Assembly (NCBI GenBank): GCA_018466975.1
Contig: CM031562.1
Span: 3,782,001-3,846,000, forward strand
Direction: 5' to 3'
DNA: 64,000 nt
Source: Sparassis latifolia
Taxonomy: Eukaryota > Basidiomycota > Agaricomycetes > Polyporales > Sparassidaceae
Under the pieces are notes generated by a model. It did no database searches and was not told where the DNA came from. It was given only the letters and a program-made list of their open reading frames with translations. Each line of letters opens with the position of its first letter. Positions within the stretch are counted from its first letter, which is position 1. Position numbers and translations under genes: made by a program. This document shows, one piece after another, positions 53,997-64,000 of the stretch.

Positions 53997-54084
53997 GTGA
54001 GTACTCACAACACTTGTCATTTCCACATTGCACACCTTTCAGTCATGTTACCTGAACTGAACTCCCATTTACCCTGACATTGTC

Positions 54085-55075
54085 ATGAACTGGACAGCCA
54101 GCGGACGTCGGCCCATTGTCACCATGTTGACCTCTACCAGCAGTGGGCCCATATCTTTCATGTGTGGGATACTAGCAGTGGGCCCACCGCTAGTGTTCTT
54201 CTCCCAGTGCTCGGCCCACTAGCAGGGCATATTACAGTGTTGTAACCGTTAAGCAATGGGCCCACCGCCACAGGTCAGAGGGTGGGCCAACGCCAGAGCA
54301 TGTTATCGCCATCGATGGGCCCACTGCCAAAGTATGATCAATGAGCAGTGGGCCCATCGCCACGAGTGTAAGATGACGGATGGGCCCACCGCCAAAGGTC
54401 AGAGTGTTGGCCATGGCCAGAGCATGTTTGTCTGAGCAATCGGCCCACCGCCAGAGTATGACGAATGAGCAGTGGGCCGATCGCCCAGAGTGTAACCTGA
54501 AGGATGGGCCCACCGCCAAAGGTTAGAGGGTTGACGATTGCCAGAGCATGTTATCGCCAGCAGTCGGCCCATCGCCAAAGCACCCTCAGTGAGGGCCTTA
54601 CTGCAAGCACCCATGGGATAGGTCATCGCCAGGACATGTTTCCGCCAGCAATCGGCCCACCGCCAAAGGTCAGAGGGTTGGCCAACGCCAGAGCATGTTA
54701 TCGCCAGCAATCGGCCCACCGCCAAAGGCCAGTGGGTTGACGATCACCAGGATATGTCATCGCCACCAATGGGCCCATTGTCACATACAGCCCTGCAGTT
54801 TCCGGGCGCATTGGTGGTGATGACGTGCTCTGGTGATCGCCAATCCTCTGACCTTTGCCGGTGGGCCCATCACTCACCAGCACTCATGGCGGAGGGCCAA
54901 TTGGTGGCGAAAACACGGCTTGGCGATGGCCAACCCTCTGACCCTTGGCAGTGGGCCCTTTGCTGGCGGAGCGATATTCCCATGCAGTGAAGCTTTCACT
55001 CAGGTCCTTTGGCGATGGGCCAATTGCTGGCAACAACATGCCTTGGTGATGGCGAGCGCAGTCCGCCCATCTGAA
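54085..55075. repeat. Complex array of GGGCCCA / TCGCCA repeats, with inverted halves
   Basis: Recurring core TGGGCCCACCGCCAAAGGTC, then AGAGGGTTGGCCAACGCCAG and AGCATGTTATCGCC, at intervals of roughly 60-120 bp from 54236 to 54780. From about 54822 to 55060 the same core appears reverse-complemented (CTCTGACC...GGTGGGCCC), so the array as a whole can fold back. Derived open frames (WRWADC, LTFGGGPI) are low-complexity. Confidence 0.85.
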
Positions 55076-55206
55076 GAGTACACTGGAGGAGCGATGGGCT
55101 TTAGAGCTTAGTGATGCAGAAGTGAATGTATCCATTTTGTACTGGTATACAAGCTGTTACATAGCGGTCATATATTGCTAACACCAGAACGCTCAAAGAC
55201 ACTAGT

Positions 55207-56764
55207 TCAGTTGCTGCGATACGCCTCGCCACGAATGTCCCTCAGAATGTACCCCATTTGGAACACGGTCGAGCTGGCATTGAGGTTCGCAACGTGCATA
55301 TCCTCAGTGAGGTTGAGCTCACGCTGAAGACGTACAATGCGCTCCCGCAACATGGCGCGACGACGACTAACCGCAAAGCTATCACCTTCGTCATCGTCCA
55401 CTATGAATAAGGTCAACATCAGACTGAAGGTTGCCAGGGATGTACTCACTGGAACTGTCTGCCTCTGCTGCGATCTGCGCAAACGATCTACCGAGGCGGG
55501 CCACTTGTGAGCCAGAAGCGGCATTCGTCTCTCCAGGGACTGCCATTGGCAGCAGCTGTGTGGTATCTGGGAATAAGCCTGGAACCTGTTCCCAATGGGT
55601 GGGACGATGGATCGGCAGCTCATCTGGAAGTGCTGCCAGACTTGGCATCCTGGAAGTAACAGTGACTGGCTCGATGCTGCCTTTCATATAGTGAATGACA
55701 GGTGCATCGTGGCGGAAATTGCTGTCATCGAAAGTGCGAGCTGGCGAGTGAGAGGGCGCCGATGGCGGAGGCGGTGGACTTAAAACATCGTCCAACAAAG
55801 GCCGCCTCTTTGGAGGCGAAGTGCTGGGACTATTTAGCCACCGGACCTGGCTACGCACAGGCGTCGCGCCAGGGCTGTCTATCACCAGAGCTCGCCGTCG
55901 TCCTGGCGTGGCGGGAGGACTATTGTCAAAGTCCAGCAGTTTCGGCACTGGTTCCGCGTCAAGTGTCTCGTCCACCAGCATGCCCCTCGCCATCGGCGTA
56001 CTTGCTTGACTATCGAAGTGGATGGATGTACGTGGCGTAGCGTCAAGGGGCTCAGCGATGAGCGATCGTCGAGGGAGTTGGGAGGTGTCAGGAGTGCGAA
56101 AGTCGAAAGTGTGAGCTGGTGGAGGAAGGGGAGTAGCTTCCAACAGGGCGCGTCGAGGGATTGGCGAGATGCCAGGAGTGTCGAAGTCGAACATTCCACC
56201 GGGCGCAGTGGGGGTGGAATCTGAGATGAGTGCACGCCTATGGATTGGCGAACTGCCACGACTTTCATCCCAAGCTGGCGCCAGAGGGTCAGGAATAAGT
56301 GCGCGACTTCCCTCCACAGGCGCCACAGATCCAGATGACGCCTGTACCTTTGGCGAGGCGTGGCGGTGAAGATGCTCATGTGGCGAGTTGGATGGCGCAA
56401 ATGGAGCCGCCAGGGACGGGGTAGTGTGGCGGGGCATGAGGGGTGTCTGAGAAGCAGAGTGGAGAGGCAAGGAGATCTGGGCAGATCCAGGAGAGTCAAG
56501 GAGATCCGAAATGAGTGGACGACGGGGCTCAGCGATACTATCCTCCTCATCCGACTCGCCCATCGTAATGTCCAGCGTGTCAGGAGGTTCCGCGTCACTG
56601 GCCATGGCAGGTAGATTGTGGCGAGCAGACAAGTCTTCGATCAGTCCTGGATCGCGGGAGATCAGTTGTAGAAAGGGGATTGATATGACATAGAAAGGTC
56701 AGATAACATCACAAAGGAGTCAGATTCCACAAGGAGAGCAATAGAACTTACTGTTGGGAGCCAT
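55207..56764 (-). CDS. Protein with ~30-residue RRxLI...FDFDTP repeats and C-terminal coiled coil (467 aa)
   Basis: Three exons: 56764-56752 (MAPN), 56646-55450 and 55400-55207. Introns have GTAAGT/CAG and GTGAGT/ATAG borders and join in frame. About eight imperfect repeats fill the middle, each with a basic-plus-hydrophobic box and often an FDF/TP box: RRPLISDLLDSPG, SRALIPDPLAP, RRALISDSTP...FDFDTP, RRALLEATP...FDFRTP, RRSLIAEPLDATP...FDSQASTP, ARGMLVDETLD...LDFDNSPPATP, RRRALVIDSPGATP and KRRPLLDDVLSPP. The last exon (RRRAMLRERIVRLQRELNLT) is a short coiled coil. Mostly disordered; many S/TP sites suggest proline-directed phosphorylation. Family not recognised. The start lies 210 bp from the divergent gene at 56975, so they may share a promoter. 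Confidence 0.7.
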
Positions 56765-56974
56765 GAGAACTTGCGGCAGGTCACACTGACCTTGAGAGAC
56801 TTGAGAAATCGCGCAAGTCCAGCGATCACGTGCAAAGCACGTGGTCGCGTGGCGTGTGAAGTTGAACTTGGTGCAGATCGCGTCTGCCAGCTCATAGCGT
56901 CGTCTGCTCCGCCTCCGCTGTACTGCAACCTCTGCTTTTGAAACACCCTCACGCTTTCTTCTGCCAAGCTCGCC

Positions 56975-59900
56975 ATGACTCTGGATATCGACCCCAACTA
57001 TGTTCTGCAGGCGCGCGACTGGCGGCCATTGTTGCAGCGGCGCCTCGCCAGGGCGACCCTCGCTATTCGGACTGGGAGGCGAGGATTTACCTCGAAGTGG
57101 TAAGTCATCGGTCGCAGGTCTGGCATACCCTCACGAAATATGCCACACAGAGTCGGCTTGAAAGAGTTTCCGCAGCCCTTGAAGTCGTTGAGGATGCCTG
57201 GCATCGTCATCAGTGCGTTGCTGGAATTCACCCGGGCATACCAGCAGAAGGCCCTGGCGCGGCTGGACCACATATCGAACGACGACGAGAGGATATACAA
57301 GAGGTACCCTCTGGCTGTGCGCGAGTATGGGGAGTGTGAGGACCTGGGAAGGCAGTGGTGGACTGAAGGTGAGTCACAAGCGTTGTGAGGCGTCGAGCGA
57401 CACACTGACTGCACCAGATCCATATTGCAAGCTGCCACCGGTGAAGAGTATGCCAGCGGAGGGCTGGGGCAATGTGCCAGCCGATGACGACACCCAGGGA
57501 CGTGGCGAGGAGGACCTGGCTACCGGGGACCTCGTCACCAAGGGGAAAGGCAAGGAGAGAGCTGACAACGACGTCGGGACAGGCATGGTGAGTGAGTGTA
57601 TCGTCCACGTGGAGGCAGGGGACAAGGAAAAGGGCAAGAGCAAGGAGAAGGCGCAGGGGAAGGCGGCACATGCGATGAGCGAGGAAGAGGATGGGGGAGA
57701 GGGAGAGGGAGAGGGAGAGGAGCAGGAGGCGAGGGCGGCGGCGATGCCGACAGTGGCGAGGACGGCGATGCCGACAAAGATGGCGGCGATGAGATGGCGG
57801 AAGACGTGCCGGGTGCAGGCCAGCCCGAATCCATCGAGGTCGATGCGGCGTCGCCCCCTCCGCCAACTGCCAGACCAATATCGATCTCGCCAGCTGCCCC
57901 ATCACTCCGAAAGCGCAAGGCGGTCATCACAGAGTCGAGTGAGGAGAGTGAGAATGAGGAGGCGGCTCCGAAGGCGAAGCGGATGAAGCCGATCGAGTCG
58001 CAAAGGAGAAAGGCGAGGCCCGACCACCTCTGGCGAGCGCAGCGTGCGCAGAAGAGGATGGCGCAGACCGAGGTGGAGGGCTCGAAGGTGAGCACGAAGA
58101 AGAGCGGGAAGAGGAAGGCGAAGGAGTCAAGCGATGAAGAGGAAGTACCGACCGTCAAGCCGCCAAAGAAGAAGCGTGCGACGAAGGAATACAAGAGCAA
58201 GGAGTTCATCGAAAGCGAAGACGAGACTCCGGCACCGCCTTCCAATCTACCCGCCAAGACCGCAGGGGACTCTAACGACGGTGTTGCGAAGACGAACGCC
58301 CCTGCCAAACCTGTCAAACAGACAACGAGGATGACGGCGACGCCTCATGTCGCACCGAAGGCGAAGGCGAAGGGGAAGGCAAAGGCGACGGCGAAGGGGA
58401 AGGCGACGGCGAAGGCGAAGGCGAAGGTGACGGTGTCGCAGAAGGACATGTGGAAAAAGACGTCCACCCGCGTGTCTGACTTCATGTGGGCACATGCAAC
58501 AGATTCGGTGAGTAACGATCTTGTGAGACATTGACCTGTGCTAATGTTCCTGCAGCTCGTCCCTTGCGTTGGCTGCCAGGAGAAAGAGTGGCCATGCAAG
58601 CTCAACACCGCCAACTTCGGTCGCTGCCTCGAATGTGCAGCACGAGGCGTCAGTTGCAGCATCGCGCCGAGGAACACGGACGGCGTGCCCCTGCCAAGAG
58701 AAACTCACGCAGCGCTGGTGGTAGAGGGCAAGATGTGTGCAGCGCTGGTGGTAGAGGGCAAGCCACTGCCCACGTCGCCACCTCCATACGACGTCAAGGT
58801 CGACTCCGATGAGCCCGACGGTGCAGAACCCATGGTCATGGGAGCGTCGAAGCGCAAGCCGCCGAAGAAGACCAAGACGCGCAATGCTGCAGCATCCAGC
58901 TCCAAGGTCAAGGGTGGCGAGGAGGTCGAGGCGACGAAGCAGAAGGCGACCGTCACGCCCTATGAAGCCAACGCTGAAGGCGAGGCCTCGGTGGAGAAAT
59001 CGTCGAAGTCCAAGCGCGCCACCAAGTCCGCCACCGCCACTGGAGCTGTGGCTCTGTCCAACTCTGGCGAGGTCGCCAACTCTGGCGAGGTCTCCAAGTC
59101 TGGCGCGCCTGCCAAGTCTGGTGCGGTCGCCAAACCTGGCGAAGGTAAGAAATCAGGACCCAAGGCAAAGCCGGTGAGGAGCCAAAACTCAGGTGCGCAA
59201 GATGGTGGCGAGGTCACCAGGACCTCAGTACGTGAGGCGGATGAGGTCCCGCCTGCCAAGTCTGTTGCGAAGGAGGGCGGGCAGACGACAAGGGTGGCGA
59301 TGGGAGGTCGCTCGGGCCCAATGGTGCCCGTGATCACCAGGAAGGCGAAGGCGAGTGCTCCCAAGGCAGCAGCCAAGATGCCTCTGGCGGAAGGCGATGG
59401 CATGGAGGAAGCCGCCAGGCTGGCAATGGAGGCGGTGCGGGCTATGGCCTTCCAAACAGGGCCAGCTGCTCCGCCGCAAGCTAGCAGCAGCAAGCGCATG
59501 CTGACACCAGTCGCCGACGAACCAGAGGATGCGCCAGAGTATCAGGCAGAGGTGGCGGAGGATGAGGTAAGCAGGACATCTTGTCGCAGCTGGAGTCGAT
59601 GTAACCATGAAACAGCGCGCGTCCTTGGAGCGGCCACACGACGATCGGCGGCGTTCACTGCTGATGCCCCACGAGACGAGCGCAGGAGCTGCCGAGGTGG
59701 CACAGGAGGTGACGCCCTCCCTGGAGATATCCAAGGCGTCGAAGGGAGCGAAGTCCTCCACATTGGCGAAGGCAGGACATCTCGATGAAGGGCGAAGGCC
59801 AGCTAAGAGGGGCGCCCCACTGGACCGCAAGGCAGCGAAGAAGGAGGCGGAGGCGAAAAGGGATGCGAAGGCGAACCGCCTCAGAGCAGTGCCTCCGACC

Positions 59901-60733
59901 AGCAAGGGTAAGTGCGCCCGCCACAGCTTCTAATCCATGCAGCGCTGACCAGGGATACAGCACCCCACTTGCGCGATGTCCAGCGAGTGTCTACAGGAAG
60001 TCCCGCCCAGTGAACGGCGACACCCCAGTGGCGAAGAAACCTCGCAGTCATCCAACGATGACTGCGCGACCAGCCGAGTTGCGACAGAAGTTCCTGGCGC
60101 ACAAGGACGGGATGGAAGTCCAATTCCAGGAGAGGATGGCGGACCTCAACACCGTCAAGGCAGAGATCACAGCGGCACTCCAGCGAATCAACCCGCCATC
60201 CGCATTTCAAGAAAATGCCCGGAGCATTCGCGAAGAGGTCAAGTTGGCGATGGAGGAGTTTCGCAGGCCGGTCACCATCGAGCTTCAGGAGAGCGTGAAG
60301 TTGGCGGTGGCGGACCTCGTCGCCAAGCGACATTGCCTGCCAGAGCTCAAGGAGAAGGTCAACAGGTTGGAGCAAGGCGCGAACCAGACGGTGAGCCAAG
60401 CGGACGTCGACAAGCTGCAGGGTGAATTGGCCGACCTCCGTCATTCGATGGAGCTCCAGGCAGCGCGGTCAGACAGCATGGAGAAGGAGCTCAGGTCTTC
60501 GGCGGCAGAGGCGACGCTCAAGCGAGCAAGCTGGAGATGGAATTGGCGCTCGCCAAAGAGATTCGATGGCGGTGGCGACGTCCGCTTTGGATGAAGCGAA
60601 GAAGGTGGGGAAGGAGGTGGCGACGGCGAGAGAGGAAACCTCGCTGGTGGCGAAGTCTCTGGACGCATTCCGAGAGAAGGTCGACTCCGCCATGGTCTTC
60701 ACCGCCTTTCGCCCAGATAGCCACAATGTGTAG
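56975..60733 (+). pseudogene. Expanded mushroom family: conserved N-terminus, Zn2Cys6-like cluster, Lys/Ala-rich linker and coiled coil; frame breaks
   Basis: N-terminal region: MTLDIDPNYVLQARDW, then AAAPRQGDPRYSDWEARIYL, VGLKEFPQPLKSLRMPGIVI, ERIYKRYPLAVREYGECEDL. An acidic and Lys-rich linker follows (57420-58480, with KAKAKGKAKATAKG repeats). After an intron (GTGAGT...CTGCAG, about 58508-58555) comes a cysteine cluster CVGCQEKEWPC...RCLECAARGVSC, spaced C-x2-C-x6-C-x9-C-x2-C-x6-C, which fits the fungal Zn2Cys6 pattern. Later exons (59908-59983 is an intron) give a long coiled coil (EVKLAMEEFRR, KLEMELALAKEIR) ending SHNV at 60731-60733. To read the conserved sequence the frame must change at about 57022, 57150, 57740, 60525 and 60570, where I found no intron. 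It is either a young pseudogene or affected by base-call errors. A nuclear, DNA-binding role is an inference from the cluster only. Confidence 0.55.
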
Positions 60734-60949
60734 TCATTAGAGTATTGATATACATGCTTTTTAACCTAGCATGGAATCTCCATGCACTCGATTCGCCACT
60801 GCCACTCCAAGTCAACTGAATGCCTGCTGAAGTTCTCGCCAACTCCCCTCGCCATTGCCACCATCTCCATGGCTTTACCTATGTAGATCTATGGGTCACA
60901 TTAAACAATGTGGAAGCCTACGAGTCTACTTTGAACTGGAGTTATATTG

Positions 60950-63900
60950 TCAAGGTCTGGTGCCGCCACTGCGGGTCTTGCGACCTGCGCCAACTTGGCC
61001 ACTCTCTTTCACTTTGGCGGCTGCTTTCCCCAGACGGACCGGCTTCAGCTTGGTTTCTCCCTTGTCCTTGACCTCCGGGGTCTGAGGCAGAGCTCGCCTT
61101 CGCTTTGCGGGAGGCTTGTCACCATCATCCGAGTCCTCGGCCCTCGTGATTCTTCTTCTCGGCGAGGCCACTACCAACTCGCCCCGAGTACCACGTCCAC
61201 GCTTCCGAGGTGGCGGATTGTCTTCGCCAGAGCTGTCTTCGCCATCGGGCTCGGGACGTGCTGGTTGACGTTTCCGCTTTGGATCAGGAAGCTTCTTCAA
61301 ATCTTTCACAGCTCCTAGTGGATGCTGACTGCGGGTATTCTTGGCGGGCGACTCATCCATCGCTTGACGCTGACTGCGCAGTGATCCTGCCGGGATATTA
61401 CTCTGAAGGGCATCGGTGATCGACCTTCCTGGAGCGCTTTGGCTTGACCTGACGGACGGTCTTCCGTGGCTGCGCCTTCCTCGCCTTAGGTATAAACGGA
61501 GGCGGTGGCGGTCGCTCAGCACCACTGCTAGGTACGGACAAGTGTGCATCGCCCTCTTCGCCATCGCCAGAGGCCCCACCACTGGTCTCCTGGCTCGGCC
61601 CTTCGTCTCTCCACTTGGAATGATTGGTTTGTCAGCCATGGGGGCAGGCTGGTGAGCCTTGTGAACTTTGGCAGCAGTAGCAGCGCCATCGTGAGTTCTT
61701 GCAGAGGCATCACCTTCCTGCTCCTCCTGGCCCCCAAGGCCATCGCCACCTTGTGGGGCACCGGGGCACCGCATGGCATGGCAGTCCAAGGTTGATCTCG
61801 CAACACTGGCTTCACCATGGCATGGGTGACGCTCCTTCCACCATGTCCAAGGTAATGATCTCGCAACAGCGAAGCAGCTGCTCTACTGCATCAAATGAGA
61901 TCGCCGAGTTCACCACATAGTCGGGAAGGTTGGTCGGTTCGCCTCCTCAATGAACTGAGATCGTGTGAGGTCCTCAGCGCCATACCAATCACGAGTGCAG
62001 ATTGTTGTACGCCCTGTGGATGTAAGAACCGATATTTTGTCAGCCATGGTTTGTCGCCTAACCAGTTCTCGACGATGTCAAAGTTGTCCACCGCATGAAA
62101 TGACGGCGGAGGTAGCGCTGGCCATACGACCATTCGCTCCAGGGAATCGGATCATACCTGGCGAAACGATACACCTGGGGCTATATGACGGATGATCAAT
62201 AGTGGCTATGAATCCCCACGAAAGGAGCTCACCACAGTCGCAATCTTGACTTCCTTCAGCATATCCTGGTATCGCGTTCGACGGAAAGGGTGGCGAGAAA
62301 CACGCTCTCCTTTTCACGAGGTGGGGCACAGTACTCCCACAGTACTCCCGCCAGTGAGACGCGGGCTCGGCCTTGAAGCTCAAGCCTGAGCTCCTTTGTA
62401 CTGGGCTCCAGTTCACTCCATGCTTCATTGGTCTCCTCTGTGTCAAATCTGTGCAGTTCGCCCAGAGGAAGGTCTTGAGACCTCGCTTGCCTTCGCCTTG
62501 GCACCGCCGCTACCACTCGCTTGAGGTGCACCACCATTGTTAGCCTTACGTCCATTGGTGGTGGCGACTGCCTTGCCCTTCACTTTATTCGCAATCACGC
62601 TCTCGCCATCCCCTGAATCTTCATCGCTGGCCGTATCTTCTTCGGAAGCCATGCTGGGTATATCTGGTGAACTCCGATCAGAGTCTTGGCTGCTTCTGGC
62701 ATCATCTTCCGAGTCGTATGCATCTTTCATCTTGCGTTTACGCCCACCGCCTTTGGCTCCGCCAGGGGCCGCTTTGCCCTTTGTCGCCTTCGATGCCGCC
62801 TTTCCCGTGACCTTGCGCACAGGTTTACCCTTCTTCTTCGCCTTCCCCGCCTTCTTAGGTGTGAGTGCTTCTTGGACCTCATGTTCAGATCCTTCTTCTA
62901 ATGCCTGTGCTGATCCGTCAAGTGGTGGAAGAGGATCATACTTGGCGGGAGCAGCTTCGCCATCCTTGTCGAAGTACTGGGTGAATCGCATGGTCTGCTC
63001 AGGTCCATGTTCCTCTTGGCGTGCCCGCCAGTGGTCGAGGAGGGCACGAACGGGAACACTTGTCATCTTTGAGGGATCGATCCACTGGAAGTTCTCAGGT
63101 AGCATCTCCGCTGGAATAACCTCATTGATGTCGTCTATGCTGTTCAGCTTCGTCCATGGCGACTTGCAGTTCCGAACACCCTTCGCCAATGCTGTAAACT
63201 GGTCAGCATCTCTCAACACCGAGTGGGAGTGTCATACCATAGTGATGATTCATGAAGTCTCGAACTTGTACCTTCATCACCTTGAGAGGCGCTTCCGCCA
63301 TACCTTCGGGCACCGACAGGAGCAGAGGAAAACCGTTGGCCGTCAACTGAATCTTGTCCATGGCCCGCATGCAATCGGCAGGTGTCTTCTTCACCATCAC
63401 CGTAGTCTCAGTCACACCTAAGGAATCAGGTCAGTGTGCCAGCGACAATGCAACTGAGGTCTTCTTACCGTATTCGCCTTTGGCCCACTCAGAGAACACC
63501 TTTGCTAGAGGCTGGTAAGCACGCAGCCACCCAGGATAGGCCCCGAATGGAGTTCCATTGGTGATGGCGTGGTTGACCTCCACCCTCCACTCGGGGGTTA
63601 GCAGATGGCGACAGTCGGACGGTCTACGCTCACATCTCTACCTTCAGACTCCCCGCTTCCTTCGGATATGCTAGCATGAATGCCATGCGAATGCCCATGG
63701 TGTCCCACATAGTCTTGGCGAACTTCTTCAGATATTGCATCATTCGCTGCTCCCTCAGCCTGTCTTAGGTCAGGATTTGCCTTATGCTATGTGACAGGAG
63801 GTATGCACTTCATTTTCATCTTATCATCCAGAGTGCCATTGCGCCAACTTTCCGCCTTTTCCTCATACACCTTCTGCTCCTCCTCGGACAGTTTTGCCCA

Positions 63901-64000
63901 TTCGGCACTCCGTGCGACTCTCCACACCTTGGAGACATTGCAACCCTTATCTGCCGCGAGTGCTCGCGCGGCCTCAGTCACCTTGTCCCTCTCCAGCGCA
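60950..64000 (-). CDS. Uncharacterised multi-exon family protein, partial at the window edge
   Basis: Runs in from beyond 64000 and ends at TGA/TAG near 60950. Recognisable exons in order: VTEAARALAADKGCNVSKVW and LSEEEQKVYEEKAESWRNG (63981-63790); RLREQRMMQYLKKFAKTMWD with FMLAYPKEAG; PFGAYPGWLRAYQPLAKVFS; VTETTVMVKKTPADCMRAMD (63415-63203); LPENFQWIDPSKMTSVPVRA with a Lys/Gly-rich stretch (63219-62443); FHAVDNFDIVENWLGDKPW (62133-61891); and a basic, Ser/Pro-rich tail (PAKNTRSQHPLGAVKDLKKL, KRKRQPARPEPDGEDSSGED, KAAAKVKESGQVGAGRKTRS) at 61360-60950. The order and composition suggest one nuclear protein with several basic clusters. Convergent with the gene ending at 60733. Exact splicing in 61800-62450 is unsure. 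Confidence 0.5.

Noticed and set aside
54232..55111. Short proteins such as WRWADC/LTFGGGPI repeats
   Set aside because: Translations of the repeat array in several frames and on both strands.
57228..58317. Long minus-strand frames (225 and 260 codons) opposite the Zn2Cys6-like gene
   Set aside because: Mirror images of Lys/Glu-rich coding sequence on the plus strand; Leu/Ser/Pro-rich composition with no motif.

Overview
The window looks like nuclear DNA of a mushroom-forming basidiomycete (Agaricomycetes). The genes are split by many 45-65 bp GT-AG introns. The recognisable families are fungal: a Ras GTPase ending in a CaaX box, the complex I assembly factor CIA30, a JmjC protein, a KDZ transposase remnant and a Ty3 chromovirus. 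Several unnamed families also resemble lineage-expanded mushroom proteins. All gene models are hand-spliced from the sequence, so coordinates may be off by a base or two. Family names come from motif recognition, not from a search.

Layout. 1-12.3 kb is gene-poor. It holds two inverted copies (3099-4534 and 10833-12268) of a 1,436 bp element with ~325 bp terminal inverted repeats, one of them with a perfect 8 bp target duplication, and two small predicted genes. 12.9-21.3 kb holds a broken PH-like gene (-), an intact JmjC gene (+, 15527-17861), an intact WD40 gene with a C-terminal membrane helix (-, 18500-20097) and a small gene (-). 22.9-29.2 kb is one long many-exon gene for a Gln/Pro/Ser-rich protein (+). 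29.9-32.7 kb has CIA30 (+, with one nonsense codon) converging on an intact RAS gene (-). 32.7-37.8 kb is mostly gene-free, with a short Pro-rich array and a 190 bp MITE. 37.8-40.4 kb is a damaged member of an uncharacterised family (-).

From 40.6 to 49.6 kb a host gene with an Ala/Val/Pro-rich tract and an RNase H1 N-terminal-like domain is split by a complete Ty3 LTR retrotransposon (41180-49197, minus strand, 5 bp target duplication ATCCC). The element encodes Gag and then, across a canonical -1 slippery heptamer, Pol (protease, RT, RNase H, integrase, chromodomain). Downstream of pol lie three tightly packed extra ORFs: two small single-helix membrane proteins and a 247-residue zinc-knuckle protein. 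This cassette is the most unusual structure in the window.

49.6-56.8 kb holds a hypothetical gene, a 21 bp minisatellite, the 5' part of a KDZ transposase that stops at a repeat array built on GGGCCCA/TCGCC motifs, and a gene for a protein with ~30-residue repeats. 57.0-64 kb holds two convergent genes of expanded uncharacterised families. One carries a Zn2Cys6-like cluster and several frame breaks; the other runs off the right edge.

The window therefore mixes intact housekeeping or regulatory genes (RAS, JmjC, WD40) with decaying gene copies and at least four kinds of mobile element. Many breaks are single-base changes, so some could be base-call errors in the assembly.
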